From: Dama dama
Taxonomy: Eukaryota; Chordata; Mammalia; Artiodactyla; Cervidae
Assembly: GCF_033118175.1 (NCBI RefSeq)
Contig: NC_083704.1
Span: 52,478,501-52,542,500, forward strand
Length of the DNA: 64,000 nucleotides
Reading direction: 5' to 3'
Numbering within the stretch: the stretch's first letter is position 1; every line of letters starts with the position of its first letter. Below are positions 35,975 through 46,950 of this stretch, piece after piece. A model generated the notes under the pieces. That model was not told the DNA's origin. It made no database searches and saw only the letters and a program-made list of their open reading frames with translations. A program made the translations under genes and the position numbers.

Positions 35975-38665
35975 TCACGTCAATTACGTTTCTTTTATAG
36001 AAGCATAAAGAGTTTTGTGGAACAGTAGCCATTTTAGTTACTGGGGGTGGGGGGAGGAAAAAAGGATGACAATTTTTATTGCATTTTACTGTACATCACA
36101 AGGCCATTTTTATATAAGGACACTTTTAATAAGCTATTTCAATTTGTTTTTGTTATATTAAGTTGACTTTATCAAATACACAAAGATTTTTTTTGCATAT
36201 GTTTCCTTCGTTTAAAACCAGTTTCATAATTGGTTGTATATTTAGACTCAGAGTTTTACCTTTTTACTTGTTGCCATAGAGCTGAAACCATCAGAGGTTT
36301 TGTCTTGGCTTGGGGTTTTTGTTTTTCATTTTTTTGGTTGGTATTTTTGTTTGTTTTTTTAAATAACAAACAAAATGGAAAAAAAAACACATACAAAAGA
36401 GTTTACAGATTAGTTTAAGTTGACAATGAAATGTGAAGTTGGTCCTAGTTTACATCTTAGAGAAGGGGGGTGTACTTGTGTCTGTTTCATGTGCCTAAAT
36501 ATCTTAAGCCACTTTTGCAAAAACTGTTTCTTCCAGGTAAAGTAAAAGGTTGTTAGTTACTTGATAGATGTTTGACAGACATGGCACATTTGCTCTAGTA
36601 ACTCAGAAATCTGAAGTTAGCTCTGTGCAGTCTTCTGTAGCTAGTACGTCTCCCGGACACCCGGAGGGAGAAAGCACTTTTTCTTGCTCTGAGTTAGATA
36701 TCTGTAGTGTCAGTTATCTTTGCAGAACATGTGCACAATCCTGAATTATGTTTAGTCTTGGCAGGTAAGTTTAAGGGTACTCTTGATCTTTTTATAATGA
36801 ATTCACGATTTATGCCTATACATGTTAAGACGATTTAAAACTTCAAATCTCTTACACTGAAACAATGGAAGTTCATCTTGAAGAAAGTATTGAGGTGTGC
36901 TGGAGGGTGATTTATTAAACATAACACCTAAACTAACTTAGGGAAGGGAGTGCATTAACTGGATATGGGCTGTTTCAGAAGCATGATTGTAAGAGGCTGA
37001 ATTGCCTGCATATGCAAATATGTTTTAGTATGCTTTCTTTCCTCATCAAATGTGGCTTTTTTTTCTTTTTTCCTCCAAAGTTTCGGGTTGTAATTCTCAA
37101 CCAGAAGTTTAAGATTTTCTGAAATAATTTTAAAATGTAGCTTGTGCTTTTGAATTTCAGAAGGGACTCATAATTTCAGAAAATGCTCACTAAAAAGACC
37201 ATTATAGATCCCAGACACTTAGGTTTGATGACCCTGTCTCTCTTATATGATCCGGGAAAAAAACAATTGGAGGCAATATATAATGCTCAGACAGGTAGAA
37301 AGCATCAAACATGGAACAGTATTTCAGTCAGCATTTTTGAAACCTGCTTTATTGTAGCAAGATGGTTGCCATTGTAGTGAAGCTTCCACTGCTCTTTGTA
37401 AATTGAGTGATTCTCAGAGGATACTTTTTTCTTTTAATCTGGTATGAATCAATACCTGGATATTTAATCACTATTCTTACTAAATCATGGGGACAAGAGA
37501 GTCCAGAATGGAAAAAAGTCTCTTTGTATCTAGATACTTTAAATACAGACGGTCCTTGTATCTTAATTGCCTATAGTCAACCACTGGATCTCAATTTGCA
37601 TCAAGTATTTTAAATAATTCTGAATTTTAAGAAATGTTTTGCAGTAGTATGTCAGTACCTTATTGTTCAACTGAATCAGATAAAGAAATCTTCAGTTCCT
37701 GGTTATTTGGGCCATTTCATCATGGACTGTATAATACAATCAGATTATTTTATTTCTAGGCATCCTTGAATTACACCAAAGAACCTGAAATTTAATTTTG
37801 GTTAAGTTATTTATTTATTTCATGCACCCAACTTATTTCCCTTTTTAAGGTCTGGAAGAGACTTCTTTTGGGAAGCCTCTGAAAACTCTTCACTGTGGGC
37901 TATGTATAGGGGCAATAGAAGCCAGAGCACTCCTCCTCCAGGCTCCTTCCCAGTGTCTAAGGTGCTGTAGGAACCATAGATCCAGCCAGGGGCTTCCCTA
38001 AGGCAGTGCAGAGCCGGGCCGGAGGGCCACGAGGCAGGCCCTGAGGAAGTTTTGTTGTTGTTGTTGTTGTTTAAACTCTTATGTATTTATTTTAGAATCA
38101 TGTCTTTCTGTATATTGACTTGGAGAATATCAGTTAATATTTTAGGATATAAGATTTGAGGTCAGCCATTTTCCAAAAAGAAAAGAAAAAGAAAAAAATG
38201 TATGGACTTTAAAAGGTACACGTGAACTATACATTTTTTTTTTTCCCCGTGAGCTTTAGGAACCGTAGTGATATGGCTTAGAAAGTATAATAGTCTAAAT
38301 GTTTTCAAAATGTAAGTTCATGTGGAAAAGAATTTTATGTGGGGGGAAAGACCTATAGGTTTAAAACAGTATGTCAGCTAACTGATTTAAAAGGCCTTGA
38401 ATTGCTTTGTTTTTTGAACCGCCCTCCCCCTTTTCTTCCTATGAGGAAGAATTAAGAGGGGACTCTTCTTTGTGTAAAATCTCCAAATTGGTGTTGTTGA
38501 CTTTTGAATTTGAACATTTTCAGACCTGATTAAAACTTGGTTTATTCTAACTTCTGTATCAAAAAAGGTTCAAGTGGTAACTAGTCTTATAATATGTATG
38601 TATCATATGTTTGTTCACCTAAAGCTTTTTAATCCAAATAAAAATGGAGTTTGCAAAGTGATTGG
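35975..38665 (+). other. PBRM1: PBRM1 3'UTR
   Basis: AT-rich, no reading frame of note, and free of ruminant SINEs, as expected of a conserved 3'UTR. An AATAAA at 38637-38642 gives the most likely cleavage site near 38660. A (TTG)n run lies at about 38050-38072. The end is an inference from the hexamer and the loss of AT-rich UTR character beyond it. Confidence 0.75.
38637..38642 (+). terminator. PBRM1: Likely PBRM1 polyadenylation signal (AATAAA)
   Basis: Canonical hexamer about 2.66 kb after the stop codon, followed by GATTGGGATTAACC and GTTTGGTTGTTCTG, a G/T-rich element of the kind used as a downstream signal. Confidence 0.65.
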
Positions 38666-40617
38666 GATTAACCAGGTTTGGTTGTTCTGTTAAAGCTTGT
38701 GTCAGACAGATGTTTAGTTTCAAGCAGGTTTAATTCCTGCAAACCTTGATTTTATGCTGACAGGGATACGGCTGCCAATTTAAAGGAAAAGCACTCCTCA
38801 GGTACCAGCAAAAGTCAGTGTCCCGACCCTGGTCCAGGGCTCAGGCTGCATTAACACCGAAGCCAAGTATGATCACACCGCGGCCTGATGTGCCCATGCC
38901 ACACCTCTCAGACTGACAGTCAGGGATTCCTAACATGGCCTCAGCAGTGCAGGCTGAAGTTAAAAGTCACAGAGGGAGTTGTTACTGATGGTGGAAGGTA
39001 AGGAAGAAATCATAAATCAGTGTAACCCGTTTCAAGTAGATGTGTGGCCAGAGGAGACAAGTGGCCGGGAAATATTTTTATCATGCTTATAAGCTCCTAA
39101 AAAATGGCCACACTTTTAACAGAAAGTGTTGGTAAAATCAACCAACTGTTTCCCTCTAATATCACTTTGCAAATCCCTGTGGTTCGGTTCTCCTAAGAGT
39201 TTAGGGCTGTACCGCCACCCGTGGGCATGAACATGCTGTGATGGTGGTTGACGTATAGTGAAACATTCCCGCTGCATGCTCTGAGCAGTACTGCTAAGTG
39301 TTACTCTGTTCCCTCTTCATTCAGAAGTCTGCTCGGTCAGCTGAATGAAAGTTCATACCTGAACAAATTAATAGACTATCCCCCAAATAGATGTAGAATG
39401 CACATCTTGTGGATTGCGCATAAATGTGTGAAGACTAAAGCACATGCATACTTTATTAGGAGAGATTGTTCTGGAAAACACCATGGTCCAAGTGTTGTTT
39501 TTTTTTTTTTTAAAGAAAAGGAACTCAGTGTGAAAAATCCAAACTTCTAAAAACAGATCAATTGAATTGCTGTAACTTCAGAGATGCAGGCAAGATTTTC
39601 AAAACAGGACTGCTAGGTGAACACAGACAACCCTCCCTTACTGAGTATTTACTCTGTGCCTGGGTCCTTTTCCTGTCCATTCAGATGATAAAGTGAAGTT
39701 CCAAAGCCCAGGTAGTTCCCCTAGCACCCCAGTGGACATCGACATCTAGCAGTAAATGCTAATTAGATTTTTGTCATCCTAAAGTATCCTGGTTTTTTAA
39801 ATGTAAGTTTTTTGTCTGTGTAGTTCACAGTAGGGGGCACTGCACTTCTGTAAGCTGCTTATAAGAGCATTGCTCTTTAAACTATCAAAGCTCCCTTAAA
39901 TAACCCTAGTGTCTGATAAGTGCATAGTCATATTCCTTTAGTAGAAGGCTTTAAAAAATTGAGGCAAAGTTAAAAGCCTCCACAGTGGTTTAACAAAAAT
40001 TAGTTCTGTACCATCCAAATTAATGTGCTTTGAAAGTATCTTCAATTTAATACAGTAATTGCTCTACTTCCCTTAAAGTGAGACATTGTTGTGTCATCCT
40101 CAAAGGTTTGTTGTCTTAAATCAGCACTCCAATACTTCTATTTAAAAAAGATGATGAGGAAAACTCTAGGGAAGTTAGGCACGAATTTCAGACTGGAGAT
40201 TGTTTCTGGGATGGAAGCAGGAAGGAAACCACAGCAGACACAGAAGGTAGCTGATGGTTTTATTAGCATTTACAACTTCTCTTTGTAAAAGGTATGTATG
40301 CTACATATTTATGTATGTACAAAGTATTAAACTTCTAAAACGGGGGCCAGGGGGAATAAATGGAGCTAGGTCACAATGTAAATGTATTGTGCAACAGTCT
40401 AATCATTAAAATAACGTGAGGTTTAAGGTCACCAGGAACTCTTGTGACAAAAGCGAGAGTGAGGACTACCTTCCTCCCCCAGGTGCTGTTGGTCATCACT
40501 GGTCTTCATACTCAAGCCATGTCTGAGCAGTGTCTCAGTAGTGCTTTAATGAGGTGAGTGGTGAGTGGCTATTTATTTATACTAAATTGGTTCTAACATA
40601 AATGAACTGACTTAAAT
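38666..40617. other. Intergenic spacer between convergent PBRM1 and UQCC5
   Basis: No gene recognised. It contains a CTCF-like motif (39827-39840) and a T/A-rich tract near 39498-39511. Small reading frames here have no family resemblance. Confidence 0.6.
39827..39840 (+). promoter_or_regulatory. CTCF-like core motif
   Basis: ACAGTAGGGGGCAC matches 13 of 14 positions of the CTCF core CCASYAGRKGGCRC, read by eye; only the first base differs. It sits between the 3' ends of two convergent genes, a plausible boundary position. Occupancy is unknown. Confidence 0.45.
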
Positions 40618-40620
40618 CCC

Positions 40621-41300
40621 TTCAGTTCAGTTCAGTCTCTCGGTTGTGTCCGACTCTTTGCGACCCCATGAACTGCAGCACGCCAGGCCTCCCTGTCCAT
40701 CACCAACTCCCAGAGTTCACCCAACCCATGTCCATTGATTCGTGATGCCATCCAACCATCTCATTCTCTGTCGTCCCCTTCTCCTCCTGCCCTCAATCTT
40801 TCCCAGCATCACAGTCTTTTCTAATGAGTCAGTTCTTCGCATCAGGTGGCCAAAGTATTGGAGTTTCAGCTTCAGCATCAGTCCTTCCAATGAATACCCA
40901 GGACTGATTTCCTTTAGGATGGACTAGTTGGATCTCCTTGCAGTCCAATGGACTCTCAAGAGTCTTCTCCAACACCACAGTTCAAAAGCATCAATTCTTC
41001 AGTGCTCAGCTTTCTTCACCGTCCAACTCTCACATCCATACATGACCACTGGAAAAACCATAACCTTGACTAGACGGACCTTTGTTGACAAAGTAATGTG
41101 TCTGCTTTTCAATATGCTATCTAGGTTGGTCATGACTTTCCTTCCAAGGAGTAAGCGTCTTTTAATTTCATGGCTGCAATCACCATCTGCAGTGATTTTG
41201 GAGCCCAGAAAAACAAAGTCGGCCATTGTTTCCACTGTTTCCCCATCTATTTGCCATGAAGTGATGGGACCGGATGCCATGATCTTAGTTTTCAATGTAT
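40621..41300 (-). mobile_element. BovB LINE 3' fragment
   Basis: Starts with TTCAGTTCAGTTCAGTCTCT at the BovB 3' end; the minus frame at 40999-41346 keeps IMASGPITSWQIDGETVETM, ADFVFLGSKITADGDCSHEI, KRRLLLGRKVMTNLDSILKS and VVMYGCESWTVKKAEH. No motif-C YADD remains because the copy is truncated before it. Confidence 0.92.
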
Positions 41301-42165
41301 TTGTGGCAGAGATCTTTAACTTGATGATACCTGTGGCCTTAAGCATCAGCTTTTTTATTCATGAGTAAATAGGTAGAAATGATTTTGCAACTTAGTCGTC
41401 TTTAATATGTAGATTTTTTTTGTTTGAAAAGATGTTAGATGTGGTTATCCAACCCTGGAAAGATGCCTTTGCTTTTGTACCACCTGATTGAAACTTTTTC
41501 TGGGTCAGATTGCAAACTCTCCCTATAGCCTGAGCCTCTGATTTAACTCAAGTCTGTGGTTGCTCAGTGCTAGGAAGATTCACTTTTTTGGGGAAGGAGC
41601 AGTGTGTCCAGCAGCTAGATGAAAGCAGCATCTTCCTCACAGAGGGCAGTGAAGCCTGTTGGTCCCCAGTCCTCACAGAGGTCCAGCCCTTGATGTTAGT
41701 GGAGTCAAACAAGGGAATGGGTTGGTGTTCACAACGTGAATGAGGTGTGTTTGCATTCTAGCAAAATGTTCACCAATTGGTAGCTAGCAGAAATGCAATC
41801 TGCATAGTCATCCTCGTTTAAATGACCCTACAGTAGAGACCTTACTTTCATTCATACTAAATTTGAGTTCAGCAAAAAGTTAGGTTATCCCTGGTTGCCT
41901 AAAACAAAGGACTTCACAATTTAGGGTACACTGAAAGGCATCCTGATTCATCCTTGAATTGTTTAAGAAATGTTTCACAGACTAGATTCCGTTGTTTCAG
42001 TAGGAAATAATTTTCCCACAAGTGCTGTCCATCCGTGACTTGGGAAGTATTCAAGCAGGGACAGGAAAACTAGAAAAATTGTTTATAAAGGCAGTTCTGT
42101 GTAAGAACAAGAGACCTGAAAAATACATTTTAAAAGGAGTTGAAAGCAGTAGTAAAGTTTCATAT
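41301..42165. other. Intergenic sequence downstream of UQCC5
   Basis: Unique-looking sequence with no recognised gene or young repeat. If UQCC5 uses a distal poly(A) site, part of this is its 3'UTR. A TTTATT (AATAAA on the minus strand) at about 41355-41360 is one such candidate. Confidence 0.5.
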
Positions 42166-42257
42166 TTACTTTATTGACTGCTGAAGTTCAGTCTCTGATG
42201 CATCTTGCAGCCTTCTCTGATACTGTCTTTCTGAGGCTTTTCTGCGGTAGACGTCAT
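42166..42257 (-). CDS. UQCC5: UQCC5 (SMIM4) coding exon 2 with stop
   Basis: On the minus strand, after a TTTGATACAG acceptor, it completes Tyr and reads DVYRRKASERQYQRRLQDAS and ETELQQSIK, then TAA (42166-42168). The frame joins exon 1 exactly at QETFY. The human protein as I recall it stops soon after RRLEDE at 70 residues, so this copy seems to carry about 10 extra residues. An AATAAA hexamer overlaps the codons for Ser-Ile-Lys. Confidence 0.92.
42170..42175 (-). terminator. AATAAA hexamer inside the last UQCC5 codons
   Basis: TCA ATA AAG spells AATAAA immediately before the stop codon. If used, the 3'UTR would be about 10-25 nt, unusually short. Confidence 0.4.
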
Positions 42258-44950
42258 CTGTATCAAATAAAGATTTGATTTAGATTTTTAAGAAACGAAG
42301 GAATTAAAAATACATACCTGAGTAAGTTAACCAGTAGTCTAGATCTATCACCTGAATCTCAACAATAATGTTTAATCCCAAAATCAACTTAACACACGAC
42401 TTGATTTAAAGGAGGACTATGTTAAAGTTCTCAATAGCAGGGTCAAGAGTCAGTGTCCTCAAAGATAGGGTCATGTCACAGCACAGCTCTTAGCAATTTG
42501 ACTTCTCTCTGAAATCATCTGTCTTAACCGTCCTCTCAGGCACTTCCAACCCTACAGCTCTCTGCTGCTCCTGTCACACCCAGGAAGTCAGGGCAGGGAG
42601 GTGAGGGCAGTCTCCTTGTTCTCAGCTGCTGCTTCACCCTCTTCATCCGGGGCCTTGCCATTTGCCACCGCCTGCCCTGGCATCTGCCGTCCATCATTAC
42701 CCTTCAGTCTCTGAAAATGCTGGCATTCAGCTCAGGTTCCTTGACCCTGTCCTGTGCCACCTTCCCAGGTGACACCACCCCCAACAGATAGGAAGCAGTA
42801 GCCCCCTTCATCTACCTGACTTCTCAGCTTGCAAGTTTCCTCTGAGGCAATAAATTCCTTCTGTTCTGATCACAACCTCTACTCCCTTTCTAGCAGCCTT
42901 TCTGTCCTTGGATCTCTACCAACTTCCTCAGCTCCTTGTTCTCTCTTCCTGCCCAAACCAGCTGAAATTCCCTCTCATTAGTATCAGCTTCTTGATAACA
43001 CCTTCAAAACCCCAACTACAGATTGATGCAACTTCCTTCCTTCTCCATGCCTCACTCTGCTTGCTACGCACTGTGGGTGTTGTACCTAACTGGGTCCACT
43101 ATGATGCCTGACAATCCTGTTGCTTCAGCCATGGCCCTGACCCTACCTGCTCACCCCCAAATGGCCATGAACTCTTTCTGCACAGAGAGAAAAGTCTTCA
43201 GTAAAGAACTCTTCCCACTGACTTCCAAGGGCTGCTCTGCCTTGCTCAGATCCCATCCTCTCGCACCTTCTCAAGGGCCAGGGTATATCCAGCCTCCCTC
43301 CACCTGCTCTGTCCTGATCAGTATTTGCATATTCTCCTGTCTCTCCTGGTAGAGGAGAGACAGCTTATCTCCCACCCACTTTGTTGAATTTCCTGAACCG
43401 CCTGTCTTCTATGATAAAAGACCCTTATTGTTTCTCTCCTTGCCTCTCTGGCCACACTCAGTCACCCTTAAAATGTTGGGGCTTAAGCTCTAACTTTCAT
43501 CACAATCTGCATGTGAGTGACCCACTAACCTAGATCTAAGGCCTAGATCTGCCTTCTATCTATATAACCATCTCCCCCTCAGCACATGGAAAATGGAGCC
43601 CAGGACTGTTCTGCTTATGTTCCCCCTGCCCCAGCTGCCCCACCAGAAGCCTCCACTCCTCATCTGAGTCCACTCAAACACCACGGCCTTGTCAGTACCG
43701 CCTCTGGAGTGTCAACTCTACTCACTTCTTGGCATCTCATCCTAGTCTAGACCACCATCCCAAACCTGGACAACCATACAGCCTAAGTCTTCCTGCCAGT
43801 TTGCTCTCCAGAAAAAGTCATTCACCACATAAGTTCACCTCCTGCTGCTTAAAACTCTTCAGTCCTTTGGGATACAGTCTTGGTTCTCTGGTCCCTTTGT
43901 GGCCCCTCCAGGCACCTTTTAAACTACGCCATCCCTCACACTGCTCACCTGCTTCAGTCCCTCAAACGGCATACTTGCACACCAAGGCCCTCAAGTTTGC
44001 TCTTAGCACTGGCAGAAGACATTTGCAACACCACCAATGTTTCCCTCATCTGGCTGACAATCTTTGGGCCTCCCTGACATGGTAACTCCTCCAGGCAGCC
44101 TTCTCTGCACCACCTAGTACAATTCAGGTGCCCCACCGGGTCCCATGTTCCCTCCACTTTCCCCTCACAGAACTGATCACACGTAATAGTAACTGAATGA
44201 TCTGTCTCTCCCATTAGTGTTCTTCTGGGGTGGGGAGCCCGCTGCCTTATTCTATCTTCTCATCGGTGGTCATTAAATATTAATGAATGGATGAACAGAA
44301 GAATTAAGTATCTTTAGAAACCACTAATTTATTTTTTAATTGAGGGTTGGCAGTTCACAAGTGATCGTGTTTCTGGAGAGGGAGAAAGCAGAAAGGGCCT
44401 AGGAGTTAGGTAAGTCTTTCTGGAAGAGGAACTAGCCTGTCCAGAGCTAGTGCTCAGCAAAGCAGTGCCAGGCAGTCTGTTTATAGTGCTTGCCCTTCGT
44501 ACCCATGACTCTGGCCTGTAAAAACAGTGGTATTTAAGCGGGGCAGACCAGATCCCTCTAGGGTTTGGACGTGCCAATTAGGAGCTTACACATATCCTTC
44601 TATCCCGCTTCTAGATGCTGTGGGCAAGTCTATTCCTTAGGCCCAAACAGTGTCACTGGCAGGCTTGAAAGGACAGCGTCCAGAATGCAGTCACGTGCCC
44701 TCCGATCTAAGTGCTGGGAAGGTCTCAAAGTTGGACACCAATGTATCTTTGTCGCCCCGCTTATAGGAGAGCCCAGGCGAATCTCCACGTCCCACTGAGG
44801 GAGACTCTACTCGCCCTTCTGCAGGATAAAAGCAGCTCAGCGCTGAGCGGAATGAGAGGTCTGCAACCTAACAATATTCCCAGCAACATGGTTCCTTTGC
44901 CGCCTCCTGCTTGCTTGAAATGAAATGGAGGCTGCTGCACCCCTACTTAC
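42258..44950 (-). other. UQCC5: UQCC5 intron
   Basis: A 2.7-kb intron bounded by GTAAGT (minus strand, 44950-44945) and TACAG (42262-42258). Much of 42.5-44.3 kb is C/T-rich and looks like an old L2-type LINE on the + strand. No recognisable exon. Confidence 0.75.
43300..44295 (+). repeat. Probable ancient L2-type LINE segment
   Basis: C/T-rich text of the L2 3' region, with CTGCTTAAAACTCTTCAGTC, GGCCTCCCTGACATGGTAAC and CTTCTCTGCACCACCTAGTA, ending in GTCATTAAATATTAATGAATGGATG, which matches the L2 terminal pattern. The + frames at 43729-44085 and nearby are by-products of this composition. Confidence 0.5.
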
Positions 44951-45101
44951 AAAAGGTCTCCTGGCCCACGCGCACTTTAATCATGATCCATTCCATCGTT
45001 CCTCCGAGGACAAAAAAGAAGGGCAGAAACCTGTAGACGCCGAATCGCTGCTTCCCGGGCACCCGCTGCAGAACCCGCCTCACCTGGGCCCTGGAAAACA
45101 T
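44951..45101 (-). CDS. UQCC5: UQCC5 (SMIM4) coding exon 1
   Basis: UQCC5 is a small inner-membrane protein needed for early assembly of mitochondrial respiratory complex III (cytochrome bc1). This exon reads MFSRAQVRRVLQRVPGKQRF, GVYRFLPFFFVLGGTMEWIM and IKVRVGQETF plus one base of Tyr. Residues 24-42 (RFLPFFFVLGGTMEWIM) form the single membrane span, flanked by a basic N-terminus. Together with exon 2 the protein is 80 residues. The start was chosen at 45101 because MFxRAQVRR is the family N-terminus; an in-frame ATG three codons upstream (MSG) is an alternative. Donor is GTAAGT. Confidence 0.95.
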
Positions 45102-45570
45102 GCCGGACATAGGTCGTTGGAGAAGGGTAAGGCGGAACGAAGGCTGGAGCGCCCGGATGAAACCAAAGCCGCCCTGCCCGCCCTTGCTGAGTCCGACGGC
45201 CAGGCTGCCTTGCAATCCTGGTCTTATACCGCCTCCACGGAGGTCAACAGTGGAGCCCGAAGAGGGTAAGGAGCTGGGCGCTGAGGTCCGGACCCAGAAC
45301 CCCGGGCGCCTCCACCAATAAGAGTGAGGCGGGACGCGCGGGTCCGCCAGTCAGAATGTGACGGGGTGCGCATGCTCGGTGAGGCCGAGCCCAGCAGGCG
45401 TAGACACTCCTGCTCTTGGAGGCAGGGCGGGCCAAGGGGCGGGACCTCCCACGTGGCGTCGGCCCGGGCCCGCCCCCTGCCCTCCCTTGTGCAAGCTGGT
45501 ACTCAAAAGAGTTGGCGGCCGCGCCCCCTACTCTGCCACCGCCATCTTTTCTCTTAAAGTCCTAAGAGAA
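45030..45570 (-). promoter_or_regulatory. UQCC5: UQCC5 CpG-rich promoter and 5' region
   Basis: GC- and CpG-rich interval over and upstream of exon 1. It has an NRF1-like TGCGCATGCTC at 45367-45377, a palindromic CACGTG E-box at 45450-45455, a GC box GGGGCGGG at 45436-45443, and, read on the minus strand, AAGATGGCGG at about 45539-45548. The last is the YY1 element often found just at a start site, which places the likely transcription start near 45550. Confidence 0.65.
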
Positions 45571-46950
45571 GTGATGACGCTCACTGATGTATTACCTAAC
45601 GTGTACTGCACCATGCTCTAAAATGCAATCACACAACGCCTTGCATTTATTTCGTGATCGTGACTGATGCCTAGACTTCTAAAAATAGCAGTATTTGAGA
45701 TGCACTGTTGAAAGCTGAACTTCAGGACGACAAAAGTCTAAATAAGCATATTGTGGCAAACAACTATAACATTAATAGAAACTATCCTGTATGGGGCACT
45801 TACTGTTATTCCCAGACTATTAGACAATCTAAGAACATCAAATGAAAACTTAGAATCAATAAGAGACTTCAGTAATGTAGACACAATATATAAAAACAGG
45901 CTGGAAAAAGAGAGATCAAGCAGCAACTCTGGAGGGAAGCAGGGCCCGCTGATGAGCGGCCAGGCCCAAGCTGCTGCCTGGATAACCTGCCTTCTCCCGG
46001 AGCAAACCCTACCAAGCCACGTGCACACACCGGCTTGGTGCCCACTCTGGCTTCTCTTGGTGGCTCTGCCGGCTGGACGCCACAGAGCGCCCATCTTCCG
46101 CCCAGATGAGACGTACAGGTGGCGAAACCCCCAGCACACACCTAGTTCACTGGGGCCCTGGGGGTGGGGGCCGCACCCACCCACCCCCTCGGGCCCACCT
46201 ATGGCCTCCATTATCCTGTGCCAGCACTCAGCACCTGACTGGCACTGTAGGTCCTCAGTCGAGGGGCAGGGCATAGTAGAATGTACGCACACCCTTAGGG
46301 CCGGCGAGGCCACTGCGGAGAGCACCTCAAGGAAACAGTGTCTAGCTAGCCAGCTCTCCACCGACAAGGCCCCGGGTGCAAGGCCTGCTCAAGGTCCAGG
46401 ACACAGATGTTTGAGGACTCAGAAAAAGAAGGAGTGAAGTAAACGCGGGTGGAGAATGGTTCCCAGCAGGAAAGAGTAATTTCGTTGGAAATCCTGTTGA
46501 TAGTGCTAGAAGAGCATGAGGGGTCTGAGTGGGGAACCGAGGAGTGGTGCGGGTCGGTGCGGCCATTTGCTGAGGTAGGAACCAGGCAGGCGCAGTCAGC
46601 CCGGGCCCTCCGCCTCGCTCCAAGTTAACAGGGTTCACCTGTGTGAGCACAGAGACGGGAGAAAGAAGGGGCTGCTTCAGCGGACGTCGGCTGCACTACG
46701 GGTCCCGAGGTCTCACCCAGCGTGGGGCTGGTACCAGGGAGCGCGCGGGAAGAACTCTTTATTCTCTAGGTAAGTGAGTGAAACGAACTGGCAGAGCCAG
46801 TCATGGGCGGGAGGCGGGGAACAGGATCCCGGCTTCAGAACTGGGGGAAGGGGCGGAGGATCTGAGGTCTGGAAGACAGGAGGTGGAGGAAGCGGCGGGA
46901 GGACCCAGGAGGAGAGGGCGAGAAATAGGACTGGGGGGCCCAGGTAGACC
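45571..46950. other. Spacer between divergent UQCC5 and NT5DC2
   Basis: A moderately GC-rich spacer. Overlapping long frames exist on both strands (45751-46437 + and 45738-46367 -), but neither has a recognisable domain, and both are explained by few stops in GC-rich sequence. It may contain a distal 5' exon of either gene, but nothing compels that. Confidence 0.5.

Larger units (their letters stand above)
3294..38665 (+). other. PBRM1: PBRM1 gene, 3' portion (BAH1 domain to 3'UTR)
   Basis: PBRM1 (polybromo-1, BAF180) is the PBAF-specific nuclear subunit of SWI/SNF chromatin remodellers. It normally has six bromodomains, two BAH domains, an HMG box and a proline-rich C-terminus of about 1.6-1.7 thousand residues in total. 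This window holds only the part downstream of the bromodomains: 13 coding exons whose phases join without a break (2291 coding nt, 762 complete codons before the stop). The encoded segments match human PBRM1 as I remember it almost residue for residue, including BAH1, BAH2 and the HMG box. The bromodomain exons must lie upstream of position 1. All introns have GT-AG ends and are loaded with ruminant SINEs and LINEs. The gene converges on UQCC5. Confidence 0.97.

Noticed and set aside
43023..44085. Several + frames of 65-118 codons in the UQCC5 intron
   Set aside because: Low-A, C/T-rich sequence of an old L2-like LINE; no domain and no start/splice context.
45738..46437. Overlapping 228-codon (+) and 209-codon (-) frames between UQCC5 and NT5DC2
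   Set aside because: No recognisable family, and two strands open over the same stretch. Treated as chance frames; transcript evidence would be needed.
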